Below the pieces are notes generated by a model. The model saw only the letters and a list, made by a program, of their open reading frames with translations. It had not been told where the DNA came from and did no database searches. Position numbers and translations under genes: made by a program. From Bacteroidota bacterium (GTDB taxonomy: Bacteria > Bacteroidota > Bacteroidia > Bacteroidales > VadinHA17), in the NCBI GenBank assembly GCA_018262715.1, contig JADFDS010000002.1, positions 1 to 64,000 on the forward strand: a stretch of 64,000 bases of DNA, written 5' to 3'. Below, piece by piece: positions 45,598-55,000 of this stretch (positions are counted from its first letter, which is position 1; every line of letters begins with the position of its first letter).

Positions 45598-47328
45598 ATG
45601 GGAAAAGAAACAATTGGAATCAATATCTGGCTGTTTGTTGCAGGTCTTGTATTGTGGACTGTTGTCCAATCATGCGAAATGAAGGAGGCAACAAGTAATG
45701 AAAATGTCAAGCCAGTTGGCCATTATGAGGAAAATGAGTACAACTCTGATTTCAGTGATTTCGCCCGTGTGGTGAGTGAGGCTTTGAAATCTGACAAAGA
45801 CTTTCGTTACATGGTCAGAGATGAAGCGCTTCAATTAATTGATGGCGATTATGATGTGCTATTGAGACACTTCGTAGACAAACAGGTAAAAGCCCGATCA
45901 TCTTTAAAATCAGAAATCAGAGATTATACGGTTAAAGAATTACTGGAGGATTCCTATATGGTGGGTGGGATTAACAATACAAAATCTTCCGTGTCGATAA
46001 TAGATGATCTTCTGAGAAAATATCCCGATATGCAAATCGCGATACCCGTACACGCTGAAGAGTGGAATGTAAATAACTATATCCCAATAGTAACATTTCT
46101 GCCATTAGAATACGACGACGCATCTACTAAAACACTGACTGGTTATGATTCGAAGGGTAATATCGTAAGCATTGATGCAATAAATGAACCCGATGAGCCG
46201 GTCATTGTCATCAGTGAGAATGAAAGAATGATCATTGAGCCTGATCCGGACAATCCGGTAAAGCCTTCTGCTCCGACCAATCTGATCGGGACGCAGACAG
46301 AATCCGGAATCAGGCTGACCTGGACAATGCCTGCCGGTACCGACCCATCGAACACTTCTGGTTACTACATTTACCGTAAAACCACAGGATCTCCGGCCTA
46401 CAGTCTGACACAAAATGTGTACGGAGCATATAACAGAAGTTATGATGACAATAATGTAGAAGCAAGTCGTTCCTACTCTTATTATGTGGCAGCATACTAC
46501 CAGGGGCTTACTTCTGATCCATCTAATTACATTTCAATAACAGCCCCAAACTACCCTAAACCTCCAACATCATTTGATGCAATTCAACAGACAAGGAATG
46601 AGATTGAGTTAAGATGGGAAAACGATCACACTCAATATATCCAGGAAACCAGGCTTTCAAAATATATTGTCGGAGTTACTCCTGGATATCAATTTTATAA
46701 ATCTTTCTCCCCTAATGAACATAACTACATTGACACAGAAGTAATAGCCGGGAAAACGGTTAATTACAAAATAAATCATGTAACCTCCTTTGGGGAATCA
46801 AACGCCAAATATGATTTTGTTAAAGTTCCATATCGGGATATATCACAAGAGTCTCCGGTCTATATCAAACAGATAAAATTTACGGACTGGACACTCGAAA
46901 GATGGCCGGCAGGCAAGCCTGAATTCTATATTGCAGTTAGTAATGTTGATGCGGGCAAAGAGCCATATACAGTTCAGGAACAAATAGATTGTCAATTTGT
47001 AGACAAGACTAATGTGTCCCAGGTCTTTTACGGCAAAGAGGTACTTAAATGGAAACCTGGTTTTTGGTATGATATGCTTACATTCACTGTCCTTGAGTAT
47101 GATAAGCCTTCCAGTAAATATACTTTTGAAATTTCGGTGGCATATAACCAGAAGGACGAGAAAAAACAAGGTCTGCAATCCACTGGTGCATCTGATTTTG
47201 AAATTACTTTTGAAGACCATGGGGAAAAATGTGGTAATTCGTACCTGAACTATTATGACCAACCTGAACGATGGCTGGTATTTCCTAATTATGGCGTTCA
47301 AATTCGTGTTAGTGAATCAGATAATTAA
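45598..47328 (+). CDS. Probable lipoprotein with fibronectin type III-like domains, function unknown
   Basis: The 576-residue protein has a hydrophobic leader ending in VVQSC, so a lipid-modified Cys at about residue 26 is likely although the lipobox is atypical. Residues about 40-215 form an unrecognised domain containing MQIAIPVHAEEWNVNNYIP and VIVISENERM. Residues about 224-310 look like a fibronectin type III domain (APTNLIGTQTESGIRLTW, SYYVAAYYQG), and a second follows (PPTSFDAIQQTRNEIELRW). The C-terminal 170 residues are unrecognised; no type IX sorting domain is seen. The gene is AT-rich against its neighbours, which suggests horizontal origin. The next gene follows by 12 bp. Confidence 0.75.
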   Translation: MGKETIGINIWLFVAGLVLWTVVQSCEMKEATSNENVKPVGHYEENEYNSDFSDFARVVSEALKSDKDFRYMVRDEALQLIDGDYDVLLRHFVDKQVKARSSLKSEIRDYTVKELLEDSYMVGGINNTKSSVSIIDDLLRKYPDMQIAIPVHAEEWNVNNYIPIVTFLPLEYDDASTKTLTGYDSKGNIVSIDAINEPDEPVIVISENERMIIEPDPDNPVKPSAPTNLIGTQTESGIRLTWTMPAGTDPSNTSGYYIYRKTTGSPAYSLTQNVYGAYNRSYDDNNVEASRSYSYYVAAYYQGLTSDPSNYISITAPNYPKPPTSFDAIQQTRNEIELRWENDHTQYIQETRLSKYIVGVTPGYQFYKSFSPNEHNYIDTEVIAGKTVNYKINHVTSFGESNAKYDFVKVPYRDISQESPVYIKQIKFTDWTLERWPAGKPEFYIAVSNVDAGKEPYTVQEQIDCQFVDKTNVSQVFYGKEVLKWKPGFWYDMLTFTVLEYDKPSSKYTFEISVAYNQKDEKKQGLQSTGASDFEITFEDHGEKCGNSYLNYYDQPERWLVFPNYGVQIRVSESDN

Positions 47329-47340
47329 ACCTAATTAGCC

Positions 47341-47994
47341 ATGTGTAAACAAACAGTCATTCTAATTGCCCTGTTTCTGTCCGGACTCCCTGCGTTCTCC
47401 CAGGAGAAATGGTTTGACGAGAGCAATGGTAAACCCGGAGTTGAAATCGGGTATTTGTATCTTTACAATAACCTGAATGCAGATAACTATTTCAAATTCA
47501 AATATAGAAATGCCACTAATAACGGAGATGCAAGTATCGGAGGCATCAGTCTTAAACTAAATATCCCGACAAAACTCGAATACCTGGATATTACCGTTGG
47601 ATCAATATTTGTGAAAGGCCTGGATTTGTTGGAGTATGGTTATGTAAACCCGCAGTATGCGGATAATCATGATTACATAATCAACGGAGGAGGGGTTTAT
47701 TTTGGAGTCAGCCCCGGGATCAGAGGTAAAATATTCAGCATTACCACAGAGTTTGGAATAGGGTTCTTTTCTTTCAAGGAATATGTAGGAATTGTAAACA
47801 TTAGCCGCGACCCGTTTGCTGACGAGCATAACCTGAAAGCATCGTACGGCCCGGGAGCAATCAGCTCTGTCAGCCTGGGCATAAGAATCTGGAAACTGGG
47901 GATTAATCCATCCGTCGTTGCCATCTACTCAGGAGGCGCAGGGGCGAGTTTCACGTTCTATGGCTTCAACCTGCCAATTACCTTTCAATTCTGA
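47341..47994 (+). CDS. Small secreted beta-rich protein, probable outer-membrane barrel
   Basis: The 217-residue protein has a signal peptide (TVILIALFLSGLPAFSQ) and then alternating strands with glycines and a terminal aromatic residue (FNLPITFQF), as in small outer-membrane barrels. I do not recognise a family. It lies 12 bp after the fibronectin-domain gene and is AT-rich in the same way, so they likely work together at the cell surface. A strong hairpin follows. Confidence 0.7.
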   Translation: MCKQTVILIALFLSGLPAFSQEKWFDESNGKPGVEIGYLYLYNNLNADNYFKFKYRNATNNGDASIGGISLKLNIPTKLEYLDITVGSIFVKGLDLLEYGYVNPQYADNHDYIINGGGVYFGVSPGIRGKIFSITTEFGIGFFSFKEYVGIVNISRDPFADEHNLKASYGPGAISSVSLGIRIWKLGINPSVVAIYSGGAGASFTFYGFNLPITFQF

Positions 47995-48000
47995 ATTGCT

Positions 48001-48037
48001 TCAGGAACGGTCAGGTCTGCCACCTGACTGTTCCTGA
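48001..48037. terminator. Long hairpin after the small barrel gene
   Basis: Arms of 16 bp (TCAGGAACGGTCAGGT and its near complement) enclose a 5-base loop, with one G-T-type mismatch. It starts 7 bp after the stop. No T-run follows, so it could be a factor-dependent terminator, an mRNA-stabilising hairpin or a repeat element. The rest of 48038-48253 shows nothing further but a direct repeat. Confidence 0.55.
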
Positions 48038-48176
48038 TCTTCAGTAAAATCCGGAACAACGTATTCCACGCCTTGCGGTGTGGTGCTACTGGTGCTGAAT
48101 CCGAGCCAGGGAGACAGAGGGGCACGGTATGTATGCGGATTCCTGCAATTCCTGTAGCCCAACCGCCATCCTTACG

Positions 48177-48194
48177 ATTGCCATCGCTGCAGGC
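48177..48194. repeat. 18-bp direct repeat, left copy
   Basis: ATTGCCATCGCTGCAGGC is identical to 49495-49512. The two copies bracket the ATPase gene and its upstream region. Confidence 0.85.
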
Positions 48195-48253
48195 AAGGCA
48201 ACGGTCAGGCTTGAGACCGGCAACAAACACATTGACTTCTGACTGCCGAAAAC

Positions 48254-49384
48254 CTACTGCCTCTCCAGCCACCTCGAGAGAAAGAGATCATAAACAGAAT
48301 AATACTTCCCGTTGCTGTCACTCTCCACATAGATCATCTCCTTGTCAAGCAGGGCATCAACAGCTCTCTTTGATCCCGCTGGCGTTCCGAGGGAATGTTT
48401 GCCAAGGAATTCCCCTGACTGGGGCTTATATACCTTCCCCTCCTTCGCCACGGCCATGAGAAGCTGCCATTGGTTGGATGTAAGCAGATGGCGGTATTGC
48501 AGAAATGTCTTTTCCTGTTCATCCAGGATTTCCCCGCACACCGTTTTCGCTAACCGAATATCAATTTCTTTCGCCCCGGTGCTGAAAAGAGTATTGCAGA
48601 CAGACTGGGTATAGTATGTATGCCGCCTGGTCCAGTCGAGTACAAAACTGATCGCTTCCTGAGATACCTTTCTTTTGTTTTCTGCAAACTTATCCCCGAT
48701 AAACCGGCTATAACTATCATCAGAGATAGCCGACAGGCTCATAATTCTGGTACTTGCAAAGAAAGGTCTCTTTGAGCTGTGAAAGATCTCATGCATCATA
48801 TGCTTGTTGCTGCCACTGAATATGAAATGAATATTTTTCAGCGGCTGAATCATAGTCCTTAGCATGGCCTCGGCATTCCCCTCCTCGTATGAGGCAATCG
48901 ACTGGAATTCATCGAATGCAAGGTAAATTTCAGTCCCGAGGTCATCAAGAAACTTCAGCAGGGCACTAAGCGTAACCTCATATTCCGAGGCAGATGAATA
49001 TTCAAACTTCACCCCCGGAGCCCCTGTCAGAGGATCATAAGTAATAACCGGCCTTAATCCTTTAAGGAAAGTAAGAAAACGATTCCCTGCCCTTTTTTTC
49101 CGTGGCAGTACATTCATTGAAACTGTCGCCAGCTGACGTGTAAGATCCCTGATGTTCCTTGTGGGATACAGATCAACATAGAGACAAACAGATCTGATAT
49201 CTTTTAATATTTTATCAAAAACATGATATATTAATGCAGTCTTTCCCATTCTACGAAGGGAAATCAGGGTTGTATTCAATCCTCCGGTGAGATTCATTAA
49301 AAGTCTCCCGGTTTCCGTCTCTCTGTCGCAAAACAGCTTGTTTCCATGATATCCGACTACCGGAAACGGATTCTTTGAAGTCAT
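48254..49384 (-). CDS. AAA+ ATPase (archaeal-type/STAND-related ATP-binding protein)
   Basis: The 376-residue protein has a P-loop with the pattern SLRRMGKTAL (GKT at residues 47-49), Walker B IYLAFDEFQ, the sensor-like FIFSGSNKHMM and a winged-helix C-terminal region. The family occurs in many copies in archaea and Bacteroidota; roles are mostly unknown, though relatives include defence and mobility-linked proteins. A fragment of a second copy is at 45286. The gene is on the opposite strand from its neighbours and lies between direct repeats. Palindromic sites and a -7 element (TATATTTG on the minus strand, 49404-49411) lie upstream. Confidence 0.82.
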   Translation of the reverse strand: MTSKNPFPVVGYHGNKLFCDRETETGRLLMNLTGGLNTTLISLRRMGKTALIYHVFDKILKDIRSVCLYVDLYPTRNIRDLTRQLATVSMNVLPRKKRAGNRFLTFLKGLRPVITYDPLTGAPGVKFEYSSASEYEVTLSALLKFLDDLGTEIYLAFDEFQSIASYEEGNAEAMLRTMIQPLKNIHFIFSGSNKHMMHEIFHSSKRPFFASTRIMSLSAISDDSYSRFIGDKFAENKRKVSQEAISFVLDWTRRHTYYTQSVCNTLFSTGAKEIDIRLAKTVCGEILDEQEKTFLQYRHLLTSNQWQLLMAVAKEGKVYKPQSGEFLGKHSLGTPAGSKRAVDALLDKEMIYVESDSNGKYYSVYDLFLSRWLERQ

Positions 49385-49421
49385 GACACGTCGTTTTATA
49401 TTGCAAATATATATATTTTAT

Positions 49422-49462
49422 ACACATTTTGTATCATACATTTTGTATCATACATTTTGCAT
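49422..49462. promoter_or_regulatory. Three tandem palindromes upstream of the ATPase gene
   Basis: The units ACACATTTTGTAT (49422), ATACATTTTGTAT (49436) and ATACATTTTGCAT (49450) recur every 14 bp. The middle unit is a perfect palindrome of ATACA and TGTAT. They lie 40-80 bp upstream of the ATPase start, as operators often do. The binding factor is unknown. Confidence 0.6.
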
Positions 49463-49494
49463 GATTTCTATAACTGAAGAGTGCCGACTCCATT

Positions 49495-49512
49495 ATTGCC
49501 ATCGCTGCAGGC
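49495..49512. repeat. 18-bp direct repeat, right copy
   Basis: Identical to 48177-48194 (ATTGCCATCGCTGCAGGC). Confidence 0.85.
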
Positions 49513-49571
49513 TGACTCATTCGCTTGAATGACCCGCATCACATCTCCGTGGGTCGCAGACCTGCAAGAAT

Positions 49572-49598
49572 TCGCAATTCGCAATTCGCAAATCGCAA
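49572..49598. repeat. 27-bp heptamer repeat, right boundary of the island
   Basis: It is built of TCGCAAT, TCGCAAT, TCGCAAA and TCGCAA and is identical over 27 bp to 44358-44384. It directly precedes the metK promoter element. Confidence 0.85.
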
Positions 49599-49605
49599 AT
49601 TATAT

Positions 49606-49613
49606 TATCTTTG
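49606..49613 (+). promoter_or_regulatory. Candidate -7 element of metK
   Basis: TATCTTTG, a full match to TAnnTTTG. The expected -33 region falls inside the heptamer array, where only TTCG is found. Transcription from here would place a riboswitch-like leader of about 120 nt before metK. Confidence 0.5.
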
Positions 49614-49626
49614 TGCCGTTATACGA

Positions 49627-49676
49627 CAGGTGGACAGATTTGCACTGATTGCAACCACGGAAAAAAATGCTAAAAC
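49627..49676 (+). ncRNA. SAM-II-like riboswitch in the metK leader
   Basis: The order and spacing of conserved blocks match the SAM-II aptamer as I recall it: stem strand GGTGG (49629-49633), loop block GATTTG (49637-49642), then ATTGCAA (49648-49654), stem strand CCAC (49655-49658), an A-rich linker (49661-49667) and the 3' pseudoknot block GCTAAAA (49669-49675). GTGG pairs with CCAC, and TTGCA can pair with TGC-T-AA across the loop as a pseudoknot. It would sense S-adenosylmethionine and lower metK expression. A hairpin CGGTT-TCC-AACCG follows at 49676-49688. SAM-II is known mainly from alphaproteobacteria. Confidence 0.7.
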
Positions 49677-49740
49677 GGTTTCCAACCGCTGCTTTGCCAA
49701 CAATCCGTCCCTGCCATTGTTAAACGTAAAAAATTAACAG

Positions 49741-51000
49741 ATGAGCTATTTATTTACTTCTGAATCCGTTTCCGAAGGGCACCCTGACAAGGTAGCCGAC
49801 CAGATCTCCGACGCGCTTCTTGATAACTTCCTGGCATGGGACCCCGAATCAAAGGTCGCATGCGAAACACTGGTCACCACAGGCCAGGTGGTTGTTGCCG
49901 GCGAGGTCAAGACAAAAACATACGTAGATGTACAGTCAATAATCCGCGAAGTCATCAACCGCATCGGCTACACAAAGGCCGAGTACATGTTCGACGGCAA
50001 CTCATGCGGAATCTTCTCTGCTATACATGAACAGTCGCCCGATATCTCCATGGGCGTCGAGCGCAGGAAGAAGGAAGAACAGGGTGCAGGCGACCAGGGA
50101 ATGATGTTCGGCTACGCCGTGGACGAGACGGAAAACTTCCTCCCTCTCTCTCTCGATATTGCCCATGAGCTTGTATACCAGCTGGCAGAAATCCGCCGCG
50201 AAGGCAAACAGATGAAATATCTCAGGCCCGACTCAAAGAGCCAGGTCACAATTGAATATAACGACAACGGCACCCCGAAGAGAGTGCACACCATAGTCGT
50301 TTCCACCCAGCATGATGATTTTGACAAGGACGAAAAGAAGATGCTGGAAACGATCAAAAAGGATGTGATCAACATCCTCGTTCCAAGGGTTAAAGTGCAG
50401 TTTGGCAAAGAGGTACAGCAGCTCTTTGACGGAAAAATCAAATATCATGTCAATCCCACCGGCAAGTTCGTTATCGGCGGACCTCACGGCGACAGCGGCC
50501 TGACGGGCCGAAAGATCATCGTTGACACATATGGCGGCCGCGGCGCCCACGGCGGCGGCGCATTCTCGGGCAAGGACCCCTCGAAGGTCGACCGCTCGGC
50601 AGCATACGCAGCACGCCATATAGCAAAGAACATGGTTGCCGCCGGCGTTGCCCGCGAAATGCTTGTCCAGGTTTCATATGCCATCGGCGTGGCCGAACCG
50701 GTTGGCATCTTCGTGAATACCTTCGGCACCTCGAAGGTGAAGCAGAGCGACGGTGAGATCGCAAAGATCATTGATAGGATGTTCGACCTCCGGCCGGCAA
50801 TGATTGAGAAGGAGTATGGCCTGCGCAAGCCTATCTACAGCGAGACTGCAGCCTACGGACACATGGGCCGCGTGCCGCGAACCGTTGAGAAAACCTTTAA
50901 GTCATTCAATGGCAAACCTGACAAGAAGGTAGCTGTCCAGCTCTTCAGGTGGGAGGAACTCAACAAGGTCAGCTCAATAAAGAAGGCATTCGGGCTGTAG
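49741..51000 (+). CDS. metK: S-adenosylmethionine synthetase
   Basis: This enzyme makes S-adenosylmethionine from methionine and ATP. The protein has 419 residues; signatures include [33 protein letters not shown] (family GAGDQG motif) and [18 protein letters not shown]. It is slightly longer than the 384-residue E. coli enzyme, with an insert near residues 160-215. It probably has its own promoter and a riboswitch-like leader. It is convergent with metF, with a small hairpin between. Confidence 0.97.
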   Translation: MSYLFTSESVSEGHPDKVADQISDALLDNFLAWDPESKVACETLVTTGQVVVAGEVKTKTYVDVQSIIREVINRIGYTKAEYMFDGNSCGIFSAIHEQSPDISMGVERRKKEEQGAGDQGMMFGYAVDETENFLPLSLDIAHELVYQLAEIRREGKQMKYLRPDSKSQVTIEYNDNGTPKRVHTIVVSTQHDDFDKDEKKMLETIKKDVINILVPRVKVQFGKEVQQLFDGKIKYHVNPTGKFVIGGPHGDSGLTGRKIIVDTYGGRGAHGGGAFSGKDPSKVDRSAAYAARHIAKNMVAAGVAREMLVQVSYAIGVAEPVGIFVNTFGTSKVKQSDGEIAKIIDRMFDLRPAMIEKEYGLRKPIYSETAAYGHMGRVPRTVEKTFKSFNGKPDKKVAVQLFRWEELNKVSSIKKAFGL

Positions 51001-51011
51001 AAATACTATAA

Positions 51012-51026
51012 ATCCCTGAACGGGAT
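51012..51026. terminator. Small hairpin between convergent metK and metF
   Basis: ATCCC-TGAAC-GGGAT lies 11 bp after the metK stop and 10 bp from the metF stop. The stem is only 5 bp and there is no T-run, so a terminator role is tentative. Confidence 0.35.
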
Positions 51027-51036
51027 CTGCCGGCCT

Positions 51037-51999
51037 CTAGAATGAGGCTTTGACAATCCGCGCAATATTATCCGATCTGCCGAGGGTATAGTAATGTATC
51101 CCCGGCACTTCGTTTTTAAGGAGGTCGCGGCTCTGCACCGCAGCCCACTCTATGCCAACCTCCCTCGCCTCATCATCAGTGCGGCACTGCGAGAGCTGAT
51201 GCACCAGCTCCTCAGGCATGTCAATATGAAATGTCTGTGGCAGGAGGTTCACATCGGTCATTGCCGATACCGGCTTGATGCCGGGAATCAGCGGTACCGT
51301 CACCCCCATTGCGCGAAGGGCATCGCGGAACGCATAGAACTTGGCATTATCAAAAAACATCTGTGTCACAATGTAGCTCGCCCCCGCCTCCACCTTACGC
51401 TTAAGGTTGGCCATGTCACTGGTCATGTTGGGAGCCTCGAAATGCTTCTCCGGGTATCCGGCCACGCCGATGCAGAATGACGTTGCTGCGCTGTTCTTAA
51501 GGTCCGGATCGAGGTAGTGTCCGCGGTTCATGTCAGCAATCTGCTGTACCAGCTCATTGGTGTTTCGGTGGCCGCCCTGGTTGGGAATGAATACACGGCT
51601 GCCACGGGGCGGATCGCCGCGGAGCGCCAGCACATCATTGATTCCCAGAAAATTCATCTCTATAAGGGCGTTCTCCGTCTCCTCCTTTGTGAATCCGCCG
51701 CACAGAACATGAGGCACGACGTTCACGTTGTACTTGTATTTCACCGCAGCAGCAAGTGCAATTGTTCCCGGGCGTTTTCGCGTGACACGCCTCTCCAGAA
51801 GCCCGTCCGGTCTCTCCGTCAGCACCTCTTCATTGCGGTGCGAGGTGAAGTTGATATAGGCCGGCTCATACTCAAGCAGAGACTCAATAGTCCTGTATAT
51901 GCGCTCAATGCTGTGCCCCTTCAGCGGCGGCAGCAGCTCAAAGGTGAAGAGCGGCTTTTTCGAATTCCTTATAAGGTCAATTACAGTCGTTCGTTCCAT
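51037..51999 (-). CDS. metF: 5,10-methylenetetrahydrofolate reductase
   Basis: MetF makes 5-methyltetrahydrofolate, the methyl donor for MetH. The 320-residue protein has FTFELLPPLKG at the flavin site start, INFTSHRNEEV, LALRGDPPRG and FCIGVAGYPEKHFEAPN, with QMFFDNAKFYAF later. It lies 9 bp after metH on the same strand, so the two steps of methyl transfer are co-expressed. Confidence 0.95.
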   Translation of the reverse strand: MERTTVIDLIRNSKKPLFTFELLPPLKGHSIERIYRTIESLLEYEPAYINFTSHRNEEVLTERPDGLLERRVTRKRPGTIALAAAVKYKYNVNVVPHVLCGGFTKEETENALIEMNFLGINDVLALRGDPPRGSRVFIPNQGGHRNTNELVQQIADMNRGHYLDPDLKNSAATSFCIGVAGYPEKHFEAPNMTSDMANLKRKVEAGASYIVTQMFFDNAKFYAFRDALRAMGVTVPLIPGIKPVSAMTDVNLLPQTFHIDMPEELVHQLSQCRTDDEAREVGIEWAAVQSRDLLKNEVPGIHYYTLGRSDNIARIVKASF

Positions 52000-52008
52000 T
52001 ATGCAAAT

Positions 52009-55000
52009 CTAAAGATTCGGAGCCAGCCATCTTGCCGCCTCCTCAACGGTCATGCCGCACCTGTTGGCATAGTCCTCAAGCTGGTCGCGCCCGATTGTAC
52101 CCACGTTGAAGTATGATGACCCGGGAGATGCAAATATATAACCGCAAACCGAAGAAACAGGCACCATCACAAAACTCTCTGTCAGCGTGACGCCTATCGT
52201 CTCCGGCACCCTGAGTATATCAAACAGCACCTTCTTGCCGGTATGGTCGGGGCATGCGGGGTATCCCGGCGCCGGCCTTATGCCCTGGTACCTGACCTTG
52301 AACATCTCAGCCATAGTGAGCTGCTCTCCTGCTGAATAGCCCCAGTGTTTCATGCGTATCTCGCGATGGAGCCATTCGGCTGCCGCCTCGGCGAAGCGGT
52401 CAGCGAGTATTCTCAGCATTATGGTACGGTAGTCATCTCCCGCAATATCTGCCGGCAGCTGATCGACGGTCTTTACCGACACCACGAAGAGCCCGGCGTG
52501 ATCATCCTTTTCTGCGACGAAGTCTGCGAGGCAAAGGTTAAGCTGCCCCGGTTCCTTCTCCTCCTGGTTACGCAGGAACCGAAGCCAGGCTTCGCCGTGG
52601 GCGGTATCCAGCTTCACATCATCCCCATGCCGCTCCGCCGGGAAGATCCCAGACAGCGCTGCGGCCACCATCAGGTCACCGCTGATAATCCTTTCAATCA
52701 TCACCAGGGCATCGTCATAAAGCTTCTTCGCTTCGGCCCCCTTTACGGGATCATTGAAGATATCAGGATATTTGCCGTTGATCTTCCACGCGAAGAAGAA
52801 GAATGTCCAGTCTATGTATTCAGCAAGCGTCCGCAGGCTCACTGGGCCGGAGTTTATTATTCCCGGCATCGCCGGCGCAGGCATCGGTTGCAGGGTCTTC
52901 ATACCGTTGGCCCTGGCTGCCGGTAATGTTACGAGCCTCTTCTCCCTGCGTGATGCCTCATGGTCACGGCGCAGCTTTTCGTACTTCTCCTTCATGCTCC
53001 TGCCGAGAGAGCCGTCAGGAGCCACCAGCCCCGACATAACAGGCACCGCCCGCGATGCATCCTTCACATATACTGCGTTATACGTGTAAACCGGAGCTAT
53101 CCTGACCGCTGTGTGTATCTCCGAGGTGGTTGCCCCGCCTATCAGCAACGGGATCTTCATCCCCCTCTCCTCCATGAGCGATGCGATATGCACCATCTCC
53201 TCAAGCGAAGGGGTGATCAGCCCGGATACCCCGATGAAATCAACATTCTCCTTTACGGCTGTATCAAGTATCTTTTCCGCGGGCACCATCACACCGAGGT
53301 CTATCACCTCGTAGTTGTTGCACGACAAAATGACCCCCACAATGTTTTTCCCGATGTCATGCACATCACCCTTGACTGTTGCGAGCAGCACTTTGCCTGC
53401 AGACGAGGCTTCTCCGCCCTTCATCTCCGCCTCGATGTGCGGAGTCAGCTTTGCCACTGCCTTCTTCATCACCCTGGCGCTCTTGACCACCTGCGGCAGG
53501 AACATTCTTCCTGATCCGAACAGGTCTCCCACCACGTTCATACCGTCCATCAGCGGACCCTCGATGACCCGCAGTGCCCTGTCATACTGCGGGCGCGCCT
53601 CCTCCACATCATCCTCGATGAATGTGTCTATGCCGTTCACCAGGGCATGCTTTATCCGGCTCACCACATCTCCGTCGCGCCATTCCGGGTGCTTTGTTCC
53701 CTCCTCCTGCTTCGCTCCCTTCATCGTCGAGGCATACTGCAGCAGCCTGTCGGTGGCATCCTTCCTGCGGTTCATCACCACATCCTCCGTCAGCTGCAGC
53801 AGCTGCGGCTCCACGGAGGTATAGACCTTCAGCAGTCCGGGATTAACGATCCCCATATCCATGCCTGATTTAATGGCGTGATAGAGGAACACCGCGTGCA
53901 TTGCCTCCCTGACCGGGTCATTTCCACGGAACGAGAACGACAGGTTGCTCACTCCTCCGCTCACCCTGGCAAAGGGGAGGTTTGCCTTAATATATTCAGT
54001 GGCTTTGATGTAATCAACTGCATAGTTATTGTGCTCCTCGATGCCTGTGGCGATGGCCAGGATATTGGGATCGATGAAGATGTCCTCCGGCGGGAAACCG
54101 GCTTTCTCCGTCAGCAGACGGTACGATCTGTCAGCCACCTCCCTGCGTTTTTCGAAGGTGGCAGCCTGTCCCTCCTCGTCAAAGAGCATCACCACCGCGG
54201 CAGCGCCGTAGCGCCTCACCAGCCGGGCTTTCTTCAGGAAATCCTCCTCACCCTCCTTCAGGCTGATGGAGTTGACAACCGGTTTGCCCTGTATGCACTG
54301 CAGCCCTGCCTCCAGCACCTCCCACTTCGACGAATCGACCATGATGGGAAGCTTCGCGATGTCAGGCTCGCTCATCAGTATGTTGATGAACCGTCTCATG
54401 GCTGCGGCGCCGTCAATCATGGCATCATCCATGCATATGTCAATCACCTGTGCGCCACCCTCCACCTGGTCACGCGCCACATCGAGCGCTGCCGCGAAAT
54501 TCCCCTCGCGGATCAGCCGCGCGAACTTTATTGAGCCGGCCACGTTGGTCCGCTCACCTATGTTGACGAAGTTGCTGTCAGAACGGATCACCAGCGGCTC
54601 GAGGCCTGCAAGTGCTGTGACATGTTTCCTTTCCGGAAGTGACCTGGGTTTCTGCCCCGCGGCGGCGGAAGCTATAACCTTAATATGGTCCGGGGTGGTG
54701 CCGCAGCAGCCGCCGATGATGTTCACCCAGCCGTTCTGGATGAAGCTTTTTATGATGTTGCCCATGTATTCGGGCGACTGGTCATACTCCGCAAACTGGT
54801 TCGGCAGACCGGCGTTGGGATGTGCCGAGACGAAGAACGGGGCTTTTGCGGCCAGTTCCTCAATGAATGGCCTGAGTTGTTCCGCCCCAAGGGCACAGTT
54901 CAGACCGATGCTCAGCAGCGGGTAATGCGACATTGTAATAAGGAACGCCTCGAGGGTTTGCCCCGTAAGTGTGCGGCCGCTGGCATCGGTGATTGTGCCG

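Larger units (their letters stand above)
49385..49740. other. 356-bp intergenic region between the ATPase gene and metK
   Basis: This stretch contains, from left, a -7 element for the ATPase gene, tandem palindromes (49422-49462), an 18-bp direct repeat (49495-49512), a 27-bp heptamer repeat (49572-49598), a -7 element for metK (49606-49613) and a SAM-II-like riboswitch (49627-49676). No protein gene is apparent. Confidence 0.8.

Noticed and set aside
48254-49384. The ATPase as part of a phage-defence system
   Set aside because: Some related ATPases are linked to defence, but no nuclease, toxin or other effector gene is adjacent here.
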